NCBI GenBank assembly: GCA_030598025.1
Contig: JAUVQS010000024.1
Location: 1-15,026, forward strand
Direction: 5' to 3'
Length of the DNA: 15,026 nt
Source of the DNA: Acidimicrobiia bacterium
Lineage (GTDB): Bacteria; Actinomycetota; Acidimicrobiia; Spongiisociales; JAHEDJ01
Part shown: positions 7,844-14,083 of the stretch, in pieces
Numbering within the stretch: position 1 is the stretch's first letter
Layout: each line of letters starts with the position of its first letter
The notes under the pieces: model-generated
What the model saw: only the letters and a program-made list of their open reading frames with translations
The model's database searches: none
What the model was told of the DNA's origin: nothing
Position numbers and translations under genes: made by a program

Positions 7844-8629
7844 ATGAAGAGGGCGACCAAACAGAAACTCCGGAGATGGGCCCTTTACACCCTGTTGATT
7901 GTCATCGCCGTCGCGGTGGGCCTGCTGGCCGACTGGCCGACTATCCAGAAGGCATTCTTCGATCCTGAGATCGCAGCCGACATGTTCCCCGAGGTCCTCA
8001 CTACGGCGGCGAAGAACACCATTGTCTATACGGCGATGGCATTCGCCCTCGGGTTGGTACTGGCTCTGTTCCTGGCTCTGATGAAACGCTCATCGGTACG
8101 GCCGTACCGGTGGATTGCCACCACCTACATCGAGCTATTTCGAGGGCTCCCAGCACTCGTCACCCTTTCGCTCGTCGCGTTCGGTCTACCGATCGCGTTG
8201 GGGGTGCGAATCCCGGGAGGCACGCTCGGCAAGGGAACCATCGGGTTGGGAATCGTCGCCGCCGCCTACATGGCCGAGACGATTCGCGCAGGCATCGAAG
8301 CGGTGCCCCGTGGTCAGATGGAAGCCGCTCGATCGCTCGGCATGAGCCGGGGATCAGCGATGCAGTCGATCGTCCTTCCCCAATCATTCCGCAACATCAT
8401 CCCGCCGCTAACCAACGAGATGGTGATTCTTATCAAGGACACATCCCTCTACTTCGTTCTCGGAACCACGATCATCAGCAAAGAGCTGACCAAGTTCGGC
8501 AACGACTTCATGAGCGCCACCTTCAACGGGACACCCCTTGTCGTCATCGCACTCGTCTATCTGGCAATCACGCTGCCGCTCACCAGATTCGTTGCACAGC
8601 TCGAGAAGAGAGCCGCGAGGGCACGATGA
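7844..8629 (+). CDS. Amino-acid ABC transporter permease (HisM/GlnP family)
   Basis: Inner-membrane channel subunit, 261 residues, for the importer formed with the binding protein upstream and the ATPase downstream. Hydrophobic helices are visible at about 12-30, 57-80, 103-120, 131-147, 193-212 and 230-250. The EAA loop that docks on the ATPase is at 160-190 (EAARSLGMSRG...LPQSFRNIIPPL). NTIVYT at 58-63 and IELFRGLPALV at 96-106 are typical of the polar amino-acid uptake family. AGAGG-type Shine-Dalgarno bases (GAGAGG, 7830-7835) precede the ATG by 8 bases. The stop overlaps the ATPase start as ATGA, which implies translational coupling. Only one permease gene is present, so the channel is probably a homodimer. 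Confidence 0.94.
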   Translation: MKRATKQKLRRWALYTLLIVIAVAVGLLADWPTIQKAFFDPEIAADMFPEVLTTAAKNTIVYTAMAFALGLVLALFLALMKRSSVRPYRWIATTYIELFRGLPALVTLSLVAFGLPIALGVRIPGGTLGKGTIGLGIVAAAYMAETIRAGIEAVPRGQMEAARSLGMSRGSAMQSIVLPQSFRNIIPPLTNEMVILIKDTSLYFVLGTTIISKELTKFGNDFMSATFNGTPLVVIALVYLAITLPLTRFVAQLEKRAARAR

Positions 8630-9378
8630 ATCAAGACAAGACTGCGCCACCGATTCAGGTAGTGAGGCTGCACAAGTATTTCGGAGAGCTCGAGGTGCTC
8701 CGTGGCATCGACTTCGTGGTAGACAACGGTGAAGTCGTCTGTATCGTCGGCCCCTCCGGCTCCGGAAAATCAACGCTGCTGCGTTGCGTGAACCTGCTGG
8801 AAGAGCCGACTTCAGGACAGGTCTTGGTCGAAGGCATCGACATGACCGACTCTGAAACCGACATCGATGAGGTCCGGTCCCGTATCGGGATGGTGTTTCA
8901 ACAGTTCAATCTCTTTCCTCATCTCACGGTCCTGAGGAACCTCACTATTGCCCAGCGAAAGGTGCTGGGACGCTCCGAAGAGGAAGCCGATGACGTGGCG
9001 AACCGCGTGCTTGATCGTGTAGGGCTCTCCGACAAGACCAACGAGTTCCCGATTCGACTATCAGGCGGCCAACAGCAGCGTGTCGCCATCGCCCGATCCC
9101 TGTGCATGAATCCAGACATGATGCTGTTCGACGAGCCGACCTCCGCGCTCGATCCCGAACTCGTTGGTGAGGTTCTTGATGTCATGCGCGGCCTCGCCGA
9201 GGAAGGCATGACGATGATGGTGGTCACTCATGAGATGGGATTCGCCCGCCAGGTCGGAGATCGAGTGGCGTTCATCGACGGAGGAGTCATCGTGGAGGAT
9301 GGGCCTCCTGACGATGTACTGCTTCGGCCGCAACACGAACGTACCAAGAAGTTCCTGGAAGCGGTTCTCCAGCAGTAG
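8626..9378 (+). CDS. Amino-acid ABC transporter ATP-binding protein (GlnQ/HisP family)
   Basis: Cytoplasmic ATPase that powers the importer, 250 residues. Motifs in order are Walker A GPSGSGKST (42-50), the Q-loop FQQFNLFPHLTV (91-102), the ABC signature LSGGQQQRVAIARSL (145-159), Walker B MMLFDEPTSALDPE (165-178) and the switch His202 in VVTHEMGFA. The FNLFPH and THEMGFAR wording is diagnostic of polar amino-acid transporters. The ATG overlaps the permease stop (ATGA), which fixes the start; an upstream extension in the same frame only reads the permease gene out of frame. It is the last gene of the operon. All catalytic residues are present. Confidence 0.96.
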   Translation: MNQDKTAPPIQVVRLHKYFGELEVLRGIDFVVDNGEVVCIVGPSGSGKSTLLRCVNLLEEPTSGQVLVEGIDMTDSETDIDEVRSRIGMVFQQFNLFPHLTVLRNLTIAQRKVLGRSEEEADDVANRVLDRVGLSDKTNEFPIRLSGGQQQRVAIARSLCMNPDMMLFDEPTSALDPELVGEVLDVMRGLAEEGMTMMVVTHEMGFARQVGDRVAFIDGGVIVEDGPPDDVLLRPQHERTKKFLEAVLQQ

Positions 9379-9400
9379 TCCCGTCGAGGTTGCCGGAGCG

Positions 9401-9406
9401 TAGGCT
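9401..9406 (+). promoter_or_regulatory. Probable leaderless promoter of the small membrane protein
   Basis: TAGGCT (TANNNT) is followed by six bases (CCAACC) and the ATG at 9413, so transcription would begin at the start codon. There is no Shine-Dalgarno at proper distance. The -10 overlaps a short GGAGC/GCTCC inverted repeat. The geometry is identical to that at 6873-6866. Confidence 0.45.
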
Positions 9407-9412
9407 CCAACC

Positions 9413-9622
9413 ATGGAGACTCTTGAAACGGTCATCTTGGTTGTCCTGTCAATCGTCGCCATTTGGATATTCATCTGGTTCATCCGCTATGCGCGAAGTG
9501 TTCACCGAGGCGACTTCGGGCACGCCAAGGGAGCCAAGCCGGTGTGGTGGGTGCCCGGAGGCGGTGGGCACGGCGGTGGCGGGTCGGTTCCTCCGATCGT
9601 GACCAGCGACCCAGACGACTGA
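9413..9622 (+). CDS. Small single-span membrane protein with Gly/His-rich tail
   Basis: A 69-residue protein that I do not recognise. Residues 7-26 form one clear transmembrane helix (VILVVLSIVAIWIFIWFIRY). A short basic stretch (RYARSVHRGDFGHAKGAK) follows, then WWVP, a Gly-rich segment with a single His (GGGGHGGGG, 51-59) and an acidic end (SDPDD). The positive residues after the helix suggest an outside N-terminus and a cytoplasmic tail. It is short, so coding status rests on the plausible membrane topology, the -10 element at leaderless distance and the lack of any competing longer frame. It lies between the ATPase gene and the phosphate transporter, in the same direction but with its own probable promoter. 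Its function is unknown. Confidence 0.6.
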   Translation: METLETVILVVLSIVAIWIFIWFIRYARSVHRGDFGHAKGAKPVWWVPGGGGHGGGGSVPPIVTSDPDD

Positions 9623-9696
9623 GCCTCCAGTCTTCGCGTAAGTAGGTCGGCGTGGTGGAACTCCCGCCGGCCAGACCGGATGGGCGGTGGCGCCAC

Positions 9697-9702
9697 TAAT
9701 CT
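9697..9702 (+). promoter_or_regulatory. Candidate -10 element of the phosphate transporter gene
   Basis: TAATCT in GGCGCCACTAATCTGC resembles the block before dxs (2669-2682). Transcription would start near 9709-9711, giving a leader of about 35 bases that contains GGAGG (9732-9736), 8 bases before the TTG start. No strong -35 is seen. Confidence 0.35.
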
Positions 9703-9744
9703 GCTGGACCGTGATGGTGGGGAGAAACTCCGGAGGCAGACCGC

Positions 9745-10890
9745 TTGAGCACCGCTGAACCGCGCAAGTCATGGGACGTACCGACCTGGGTGCGTTTCCT
9801 CTTTGTCTTCGCTCTCCTCTATCTGTTCCTCGTTGGTGTAAAAGCGCTCGAGACCGGTATCAAGTCGTTCGGTGCCGACTTCACCGACAGTCTTTTCGAG
9901 GGGGTCTCGAACCCGTTGGCCGGCTTGTTCGTCGGGGTCCTCGCCACCGTCCTGGTCCAATCCTCCTCGGTCTCGACGGCAACCATCGTCGGCTTGGTCG
10001 GAGCGGGGACGCTTACCGTCCCGTTCGCCGTTCCCATGATCATGGGCGCCAACATCGGCACGACGGTCACCAACACACTCGCTTCCCTCGGCTTCCTCAG
10101 AAGGAGCGCAGAGTTCAAACGCGCCTTCGCCGGAGCGACGATGCACGACTTCTTCAATCTCCTCGCAGTCGCTCTCTTCTTGCCTCTCGAACTCGCCACC
10201 GGATTCCTCTCAAAGAGTGCTGAGTGGCTCGCAAGCTCTCTCGGCGCCGGCACCACCCTCGACTTCCAGAAACCCGACAGTCCCATCAAGTCGGCCGTCA
10301 AGGCACCGGTGAAGTGGTTCGAATCGCTCTTCGAACGAATCACCGAGAACGAAAACGCTATGGGAATCGCCCTGCTGGTTCTCGGCCTGCTCATGATCTT
10401 CCTCGCCCTCGCCTACATCACCAAGAACATGCGTCTGATCATGGCCGGTCGGATCGAGCGCTCGATGAACGCCATCCTGTCGCGGGGAGGCGGCCTCCCG
10501 GCCATCATCATCGGATTGCTGATGACCGTCGCCGTTCAGTCATCCTCGATCACGACTTCGGTACTCATTCCAATGATCGCTGCCGGCGTCCTTACGCTGG
10601 AGAACGGGTTCCCGGTGACGCTCGGCGCCAACGTCGGCACCACGGTTACTGCGCTCCTCGCCTCGCTGGCAGCGGATTCTCCGGCCGCGCTCGTTATCGC
10701 GCTCACCCATACCCTTTTCAACATTGGCGGCATCGCGGTGTTCTACCCGATCCCTGCAATTCGACGAATCCCTATCTTCCTCGCGCAAAAACTGGCGGGG
10801 ATCGCAGAGGTGAGGAAGTCGGCCGTACTCGTCTACGTGGTTGGAGGCTTCATCGTGGTACCGATCATGGGCATACTGATACTGAACTGA
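9745..10890 (+). CDS. Na+/phosphate cotransporter (NptA/PNaS family)
   Basis: Cytoplasmic-membrane protein importing inorganic phosphate with sodium, 381 residues. The family signature of two inverted halves is clear. QSSSVSTATIVGLVGAG (72-88) with GANIGTT (101-107) marks the first half, and QSSSITTSVLIPMIAAG (265-281) with GANVGTT (294-300) the second. Transmembrane helices are evident around 17-35, 58-90, 133-150, 205-226, 252-282, 314-336 and 360-380. The TTG start at 9745 is supported by GGAGG 8 bases upstream. Many bacterial homologues carry a C-terminal PhoU domain; here it is encoded separately, 13 bases downstream. The Na+ coupling and substrate follow from the family, not from anything measured here. 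Confidence 0.92.
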   Translation: MSTAEPRKSWDVPTWVRFLFVFALLYLFLVGVKALETGIKSFGADFTDSLFEGVSNPLAGLFVGVLATVLVQSSSVSTATIVGLVGAGTLTVPFAVPMIMGANIGTTVTNTLASLGFLRRSAEFKRAFAGATMHDFFNLLAVALFLPLELATGFLSKSAEWLASSLGAGTTLDFQKPDSPIKSAVKAPVKWFESLFERITENENAMGIALLVLGLLMIFLALAYITKNMRLIMAGRIERSMNAILSRGGGLPAIIIGLLMTVAVQSSSITTSVLIPMIAAGVLTLENGFPVTLGANVGTTVTALLASLAADSPAALVIALTHTLFNIGGIAVFYPIPAIRRIPIFLAQKLAGIAEVRKSAVLVYVVGGFIVVPIMGILILN

Positions 10891-10903
10891 GGAGCGCAGA
10901 CAA

Positions 10904-11578
10904 ATGGTGATGGAATTCTTCCGGGGTGGGGCGGACAAGGAACTCGAGCAGATCGAGAAGACGATCCGACAGATGTTGGTCGACTGTCGTCACACTTTCG
11001 ACGCGGCCATCAACACACTTCTTGGGGGTACCGCGCCCGGCCTCGTCAAGAAAGACATCAAGAAGACGGACCGGCAAGTCAACAAGGCCGAGCGCGAAGT
11101 ACGCCGCGAACTCGTGGTCCATGCCAGCGTGCGGGGCGCCAGTGCCGACATCCCGATGGTGCTCGTGTCGATGAGCATCGTTAAGGACGCCGAACGCATC
11201 GGGGACTACGCCAAGAACATTTTCGACATCGCCCGTGAAGGCGTCGATCTCTCACAATCGGACGATCTGGACGAACTGATCAAACATCGTGATCAGGTCT
11301 CCCGCCTTATCGGCGAGACCGCCCGCATCTTCGGAGAGCGTGACACCGAAGCAGCCCATCAGATCCTCCAGGTAGAAGACGAGAACCTCTCCGAATACGA
11401 CGACCTCGTAGTCGCACAGATTGATTCGGAGGCCTCCGCCCGCGAGGCTGTACCCAGGGCATTGCTATACCGATACTTCAAACGGATCACCGCTCACGCG
11501 ATGAACATACTGACTTCGCTGGTCATGCCGCTCGACCGCCTCGACTACTACGACGAGGACAAAGCGGATCGGTGGTGA
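10904..11578 (+). CDS. PhoU-like regulator of the phosphate transporter
   Basis: Cytoplasmic helical-bundle protein of 224 residues, the usual PhoU length, expected to control phosphate uptake by the adjacent cotransporter. Two PhoU repeats are visible. The metal-site motif of the first is KDAERIGDYAKNIFDIA (94-110). The second half has the weaker counterpart YRYFKRITAHAMNI (189-202), in which the usual E-R-x-x-D pattern is lost. GAGGAG just after the upstream stop serves the ATG at 10904; a second ATG two codons later is possible. It forms a two-gene operon with the transporter. The stop codon lies inside a 22-bp hairpin (11572-11618). No PstSCAB or two-component genes are nearby, so a direct role on NptA is more likely than on Pst, by inference. 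Confidence 0.88.
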   Translation: MVMEFFRGGADKELEQIEKTIRQMLVDCRHTFDAAINTLLGGTAPGLVKKDIKKTDRQVNKAEREVRRELVVHASVRGASADIPMVLVSMSIVKDAERIGDYAKNIFDIAREGVDLSQSDDLDELIKHRDQVSRLIGETARIFGERDTEAAHQILQVEDENLSEYDDLVVAQIDSEASAREAVPRALLYRYFKRITAHAMNILTSLVMPLDRLDYYDEDKADRW

Positions 11579-11618
11579 TTGTCTGATCGGCACAAAGTGC
11601 CTATCAGACAATCACCAC
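11572..11618 (+). terminator. Very long hairpin overlapping the phoU stop codon
   Basis: Two 22-base arms (11572-11593 and 11597-11618) are complementary except for one position and are separated by AAA. The left arm contains the phoU TGA. No T tract follows, so this is not a textbook intrinsic terminator; it may act by stem strength, protect the 3' end, or work from both sides between convergent genes. Confidence 0.7.
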
Positions 11619-11649
11619 GTACCAGGTACCACGTACAACGTATCTCGTA
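11615..11649. repeat. Degenerate heptamer tandem repeat (CCACGTA)
   Basis: Five units with a strict period of 7 occur in a row: CCACGTA, CCAGGTA, CCACGTA, CAACGTA, TCTCGTA. The array starts inside the right arm of the phoU hairpin and lies in the 117-base gap between the convergent phoU and arsC genes. Its unit, rotated, matches the ACGTACA units of the array at 12094-12135. Confidence 0.7.
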
Positions 11650-11695
11650 CGGCAAAACGCGGCGTTTCTCCTCCAGCGAGCGGAGGGGAAGACGA

Positions 11696-12091
11696 TCACT
11701 CAAACAGTTCTTCGAGCAAGTCTCTCACGCGGCGGTTGATCTCGTCGCGGATCGGGCGGATCTCGTCTGCCGTCTTTCCCGCCGGGTCTTCGAGTTCCCA
11801 ATCCAGATAGCGCTTGCCGGGGTAGATGGGGCAGGCATCGCCGCATCCCATGGTGATCACACCGTCCGACGCCTCCACGGCCTCATCCGTCAGTTTCTTG
11901 GGGAGGGCGTCGGTGATCTCGATCCCCAGCTCACTCATCGAAGCAACCACCCCCTGGTTCACTTCAGAGGCCGGAATAGATCCGGCCGATCTGACGACAA
12001 TCCGATCCCCAGCGTGATGCCGGAGGAACGCGGCCGCCATCTGGCTCCGGCCGGCGTTGTGGACGCATACGAAGAGAACTTCAGGAGTCAT
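11696..12091 (-). CDS. arsC: Arsenate reductase, low-molecular-weight phosphatase type (probably mycothiol-linked)
   Basis: Reduces arsenate to arsenite in the cytoplasm. From the ATG at 12091 the protein has 131 residues and begins directly with the fold (MTPEVLFVCVHNAGRSQMAAAF). The P-loop C-x5-R is Cys9...Arg15, and the general-acid Asp is Asp102 in LEDPAGK. The segment GCGDACPIYPGKRYLDW (82-98) matches actinobacterial arsenate-mycothiol transferases rather than the thioredoxin-linked pI258 enzyme, whose loop holds two redox cysteines further apart. An in-frame ATG at 12136 would add 15 residues encoded by heptamer repeats and is rejected. No Shine-Dalgarno is present; a TACGTT element 8 bases upstream makes leaderless expression possible. 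It faces the phosphate transporter operon, fitting arsenate entry by the phosphate route. An LMW protein-tyrosine phosphatase is the alternative. Confidence 0.87.
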   Translation of the reverse strand: MTPEVLFVCVHNAGRSQMAAAFLRHHAGDRIVVRSAGSIPASEVNQGVVASMSELGIEITDALPKKLTDEAVEASDGVITMGCGDACPIYPGKRYLDWELEDPAGKTADEIRPIRDEINRRVRDLLEELFE

Positions 12092-12093
12092 GG

Positions 12094-12185
12094 ACGTACA
12101 ACGTACAACGTATGGCGTACAACGCATTGCGTGCAACGAACTCCCGCGCCGTACGCCATACGTTGTACGTGATACGAAGTACGGG
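12094..12185. repeat. Paired heptamer arrays forming a long inverted repeat
   Basis: The left array runs ACGTACA, ACGTACA, ACGTATG, GCGTACA, ACGCATT, GCGTGCA (12094-12135). The right array is in opposite orientation: GTACGCC, ATACGTT, GTACGTG, ATACGAA, GTACGGG (12151-12185). Positions 12101-12120 and 12151-12170 are perfect reverse complements (20 bp) around a 30-base spacer. It fills the gap between pcuC and arsC, reaching to 2 bases before the arsC start codon. Confidence 0.75.
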
Positions 12186-12207
12186 TTAGCTGCTTCGCAG
12201 CTAGCCC
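12183..12207 (-). terminator. Hairpin overlapping the pcuC stop codon
   Basis: Two 11-base arms (12183-12193 and 12197-12207), complementary apart from one mismatch or wobble pair, enclose a 3-base loop. The arm at 12197-12207 contains the pcuC TAG (12203-12201). No T run follows on the minus strand. It probably ends the copper operon or protects its 3' end. Confidence 0.55.
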
Positions 12208-12635
12208 TCTCTGATCTCTGCTTCGACGACCATCGTGCCGGCGTTATCGAACTCGAGCGACAGGTCGAAGGTTTCTCCGGCCACGAAGTCGGCCTGCTTG
12301 TCGACGCACATCACATGCAGTCCGCCGACTTCCAGTGCCGCCCGGCCTCCCCCCGGAACCTCGATTCCCGCAGCATCGACCGGACTCATACTCATGACAC
12401 CGTCGCTCATCATCGACTCGTGAAGTTCGGCAACTCCACAGGCGTCTGACGCGACAGAAATCAGATGATCAGTCGTGTCGGCGTTGTTGGTGATCACCAT
12501 ATAGAAAGCACCGTTGGTGGCCACCGCGGGTGAAGGCCTCCCCCAAACATCGGACACTTCGATATCTGCATCGGACCCACAAGCAGCAGCCGTCAACGCC
12601 AACACCGTCAAGATCCCAACCAGTGGTCGACTCAT
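12201..12635 (-). CDS. pcuC: PCu(A)C copper chaperone lipoprotein (DUF461)
   Basis: Extracytoplasmic Cu(I) carrier that helps load the CuA centre of cytochrome c oxidase, usually with Sco1. It has 144 residues. The lipobox TAAAC puts the lipidated cysteine at residue 19. The copper motif H-x10-M-x(21-23)-H-x-M is present as His72 (ELHESMM), Met83 (VMSMSP), His107 and Met109 (GGLHVMCVD). Two ATGs are adjacent; the second (12635) is preferred because AGGAG (12645-12641) is then 5 bases away instead of 2. This ribosome-binding site overlaps the sco stop codon, so the two genes are translationally linked. It is the last gene of the three-gene copper operon and ends in a hairpin. Confidence 0.93.
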   Translation of the reverse strand: MSRPLVGILTVLALTAAACGSDADIEVSDVWGRPSPAVATNGAFYMVITNNADTTDHLISVASDACGVAELHESMMSDGVMSMSPVDAAGIEVPGGGRAALEVGGLHVMCVDKQADFVAGETFDLSLEFDNAGTMVVEAEIREG

Positions 12636-12643
12636 CATCGCTC

Positions 12644-13288
12644 CTATCGCAGCATGTATCTGATGTCTGAGGCCATGGCGTCGGACTGCACTCCGAACGG
12701 GATGACCAGCTTCAGGTTTCCGTTACGGTCAACGACCAGCAGCGTGGCCGTATGCTCCATCAGGTAACCCGTCGCTTCGGTCCCCTCCCCGGCCCGGTAG
12801 TAGATCCCATAGAGCGTGGCTACCGATCCGATTTCTTCCTCCGTGCCGGTGACACCAACGAACCGTCCATCAAAATGTCGAACGTATTGACCGAGACGTT
12901 CCGCCGTGTCCCTGGCCGGGTCGATCGTCACGAAGACCAGTTGAACATCCTCGGCTTCATCGTCGCTGAGGTCCTCGACGGCGCCGGCCACATCGAACAG
13001 AGTCGTTGGACATACATCAGGACAGAACGTGTAGCCGAAGTAGAGCAACACGACCTTGCCCTCGTAGTCACTGAGCGATACGGGACCGCGATCCGATGAA
13101 AGGGTGAAGTCGGGTGCGGCTGAAACTCCCTGAATTACCGCTCCGCTGAATTGATGTGGTTGTGCACGGTTGTACCCCCACCAGAAGACGAGGCCGGCTA
13201 TCACCAGTGGGAGGGCCACCAGGGCATAGCGCCAAGGAGAACGAGAGGGGGGCGGAGTCGGTTCTTCAGCGATCGGAGTATCGGTCAT
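12644..13288 (-). CDS. sco1: Sco1/SenC copper chaperone for cytochrome c oxidase
   Basis: Membrane-anchored thioredoxin-fold protein that delivers copper to, or reduces, the CuA site of oxidase subunit II. It has 214 residues from the ATG at 13288. One N-terminal transmembrane helix is at about 21-39 (YALVALPLVIAGLVFWWGY), and the domain lies outside the membrane. The copper ligands are complete: Cys89 and Cys93 in FCPDVCP and His179 in MEHTATLLVVD. TIDPARDT (121-128) is also typical. The start is set by the ATGA overlap with the upstream stop; a longer in-frame ATG at 13300 lies inside the previous gene and is less likely. It sits between the Sco-like gene and pcuC, as expected for an oxidase-assembly operon. 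Confidence 0.94.
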   Translation of the reverse strand: MTDTPIAEEPTPPPSRSPWRYALVALPLVIAGLVFWWGYNRAQPHQFSGAVIQGVSAAPDFTLSSDRGPVSLSDYEGKVVLLYFGYTFCPDVCPTTLFDVAGAVEDLSDDEAEDVQLVFVTIDPARDTAERLGQYVRHFDGRFVGVTGTEEEIGSVATLYGIYYRAGEGTEATGYLMEHTATLLVVDRNGNLKLVIPFGVQSDAMASDIRYMLR

Positions 13289-14010
13289 GGTGCGTAGCAC
13301 AGGAAGAGATGGGCCGCTTCATATGCGAGGCTCGCCGCACCTGTGCTGTTCTCCACTTCCTCAGCGAGGACCCCGAGATGGCGAAGGATACGTTCGGTGT
13401 CGGAGGTCTGCGTCTGGTACTTGTATTCATTGCGAATGATTCCGGCGCCGTCCACAAGCACGAACGTCCTGTCGAGTCTGATCGACCCGTCGTCCTCCTG
13501 AGCGAAGTAGGTGTTGAAGCCGCCGGCGACTACGTCGCCAAGGAATCGATCGTCCTCCACGGAGGCGAATGTCCAGATGTCGGGATCGGCACCTATCGAA
13601 TCGGCATACGCGGCCAACGTCGCCGGAGTGTCCTCCGCATCCACCGAGATCGTCACGAGCCGAACCGGGAGGCCACGGATATCGGCCGACTCCAGCCCTT
13701 CTTGAATCTCGAGCATCGTCTCATCGATGGAATCACAGGTTTCGCACGATGAGTAGCTGAACGAATACAGAACGAACTGGCCCCTCAAATCCTCGCTGGT
13801 CACAATCTGGCTATAGGAGTCGATGAGGCTGAACCCGGGCGCCAGGCGAACGCGTGGCAAGACCTGAATCGGCTGAAACGTCACAAACGCAAAGACCGAA
13901 CCCACGACGAGGGACGCACTCACCGCCGCGGCGATCAGCCACCGCTTGCCACGTTTGGAAAGCCGCGGTTCTTCGGTTGTCGACGGCGCGGCTGCCGCTG
14001 TGTCCACCAT
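13285..14010 (-). CDS. Sco-like thioredoxin-fold membrane protein with CxxC and no copper His
   Basis: First gene of the copper operon, 241 residues from the ATG at 14010, where AGGAG stands at correct distance (an ATG or alternative start at 14103 would add 31 residues of intergenic repeat sequence). One transmembrane helix is at 24-45. The outer domain follows the Sco plan (GQFVLYSFSYSSCETCDSID aligns with sco1 GKVVLLYFGYTFCPDVCPTT). However, the motif is Cys89-x2-Cys92 rather than CxxxC, and the copper-binding His is Arg181 (RLDRTFVLVDGAG). The copper site therefore looks lost, while a dithiol remains. A thiol-disulfide reductase that keeps Sco1 or CuA cysteines reduced is a reasonable inference, not a demonstrated role. 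The C-terminus ends with a hydrophobic stretch containing one more Cys. Confidence 0.82.
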   Translation of the reverse strand: MVDTAAAAPSTTEEPRLSKRGKRWLIAAAVSASLVVGSVFAFVTFQPIQVLPRVRLAPGFSLIDSYSQIVTSEDLRGQFVLYSFSYSSCETCDSIDETMLEIQEGLESADIRGLPVRLVTISVDAEDTPATLAAYADSIGADPDIWTFASVEDDRFLGDVVAGGFNTYFAQEDDGSIRLDRTFVLVDGAGIIRNEYKYQTQTSDTERILRHLGVLAEEVENSTGAASLAYEAAHLFLCYAP

Positions 14011-14045
14011 CGGAATCTCCTGCTGAAACAAAGCCCGGAGGCGCA

Positions 14046-14051
14046 ATGGTA
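14046..14051 (-). promoter_or_regulatory. Candidate -10 element of the copper operon
   Basis: TACCAT (14051-14046, minus strand) lies 35 bases upstream of the Sco-like start codon. A poor -35 (TTCTCT) is 16 bases further up. No CsoR- or CopY-like operator was recognised. Weak evidence. Confidence 0.25.
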
Positions 14052-14083
14052 GGCGTGGGCGGAGAACAGAGAATCCGGCTGAG

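Noticed and set aside
10224..10910. Plus-strand frame overlapping the phosphate transporter
   Set aside because: It is out-of-frame with a well-supported transporter and has His/Arg-rich shadow composition.
12092..12136. N-terminal extension of ArsC
   Set aside because: The extra 15 residues come from repeat units, and the conserved fold begins right after the ATG at 12091.
11615..12185. Possible CRISPR array
   Set aside because: Units are 7 bases with no spacers of constant length and no cas genes are present.
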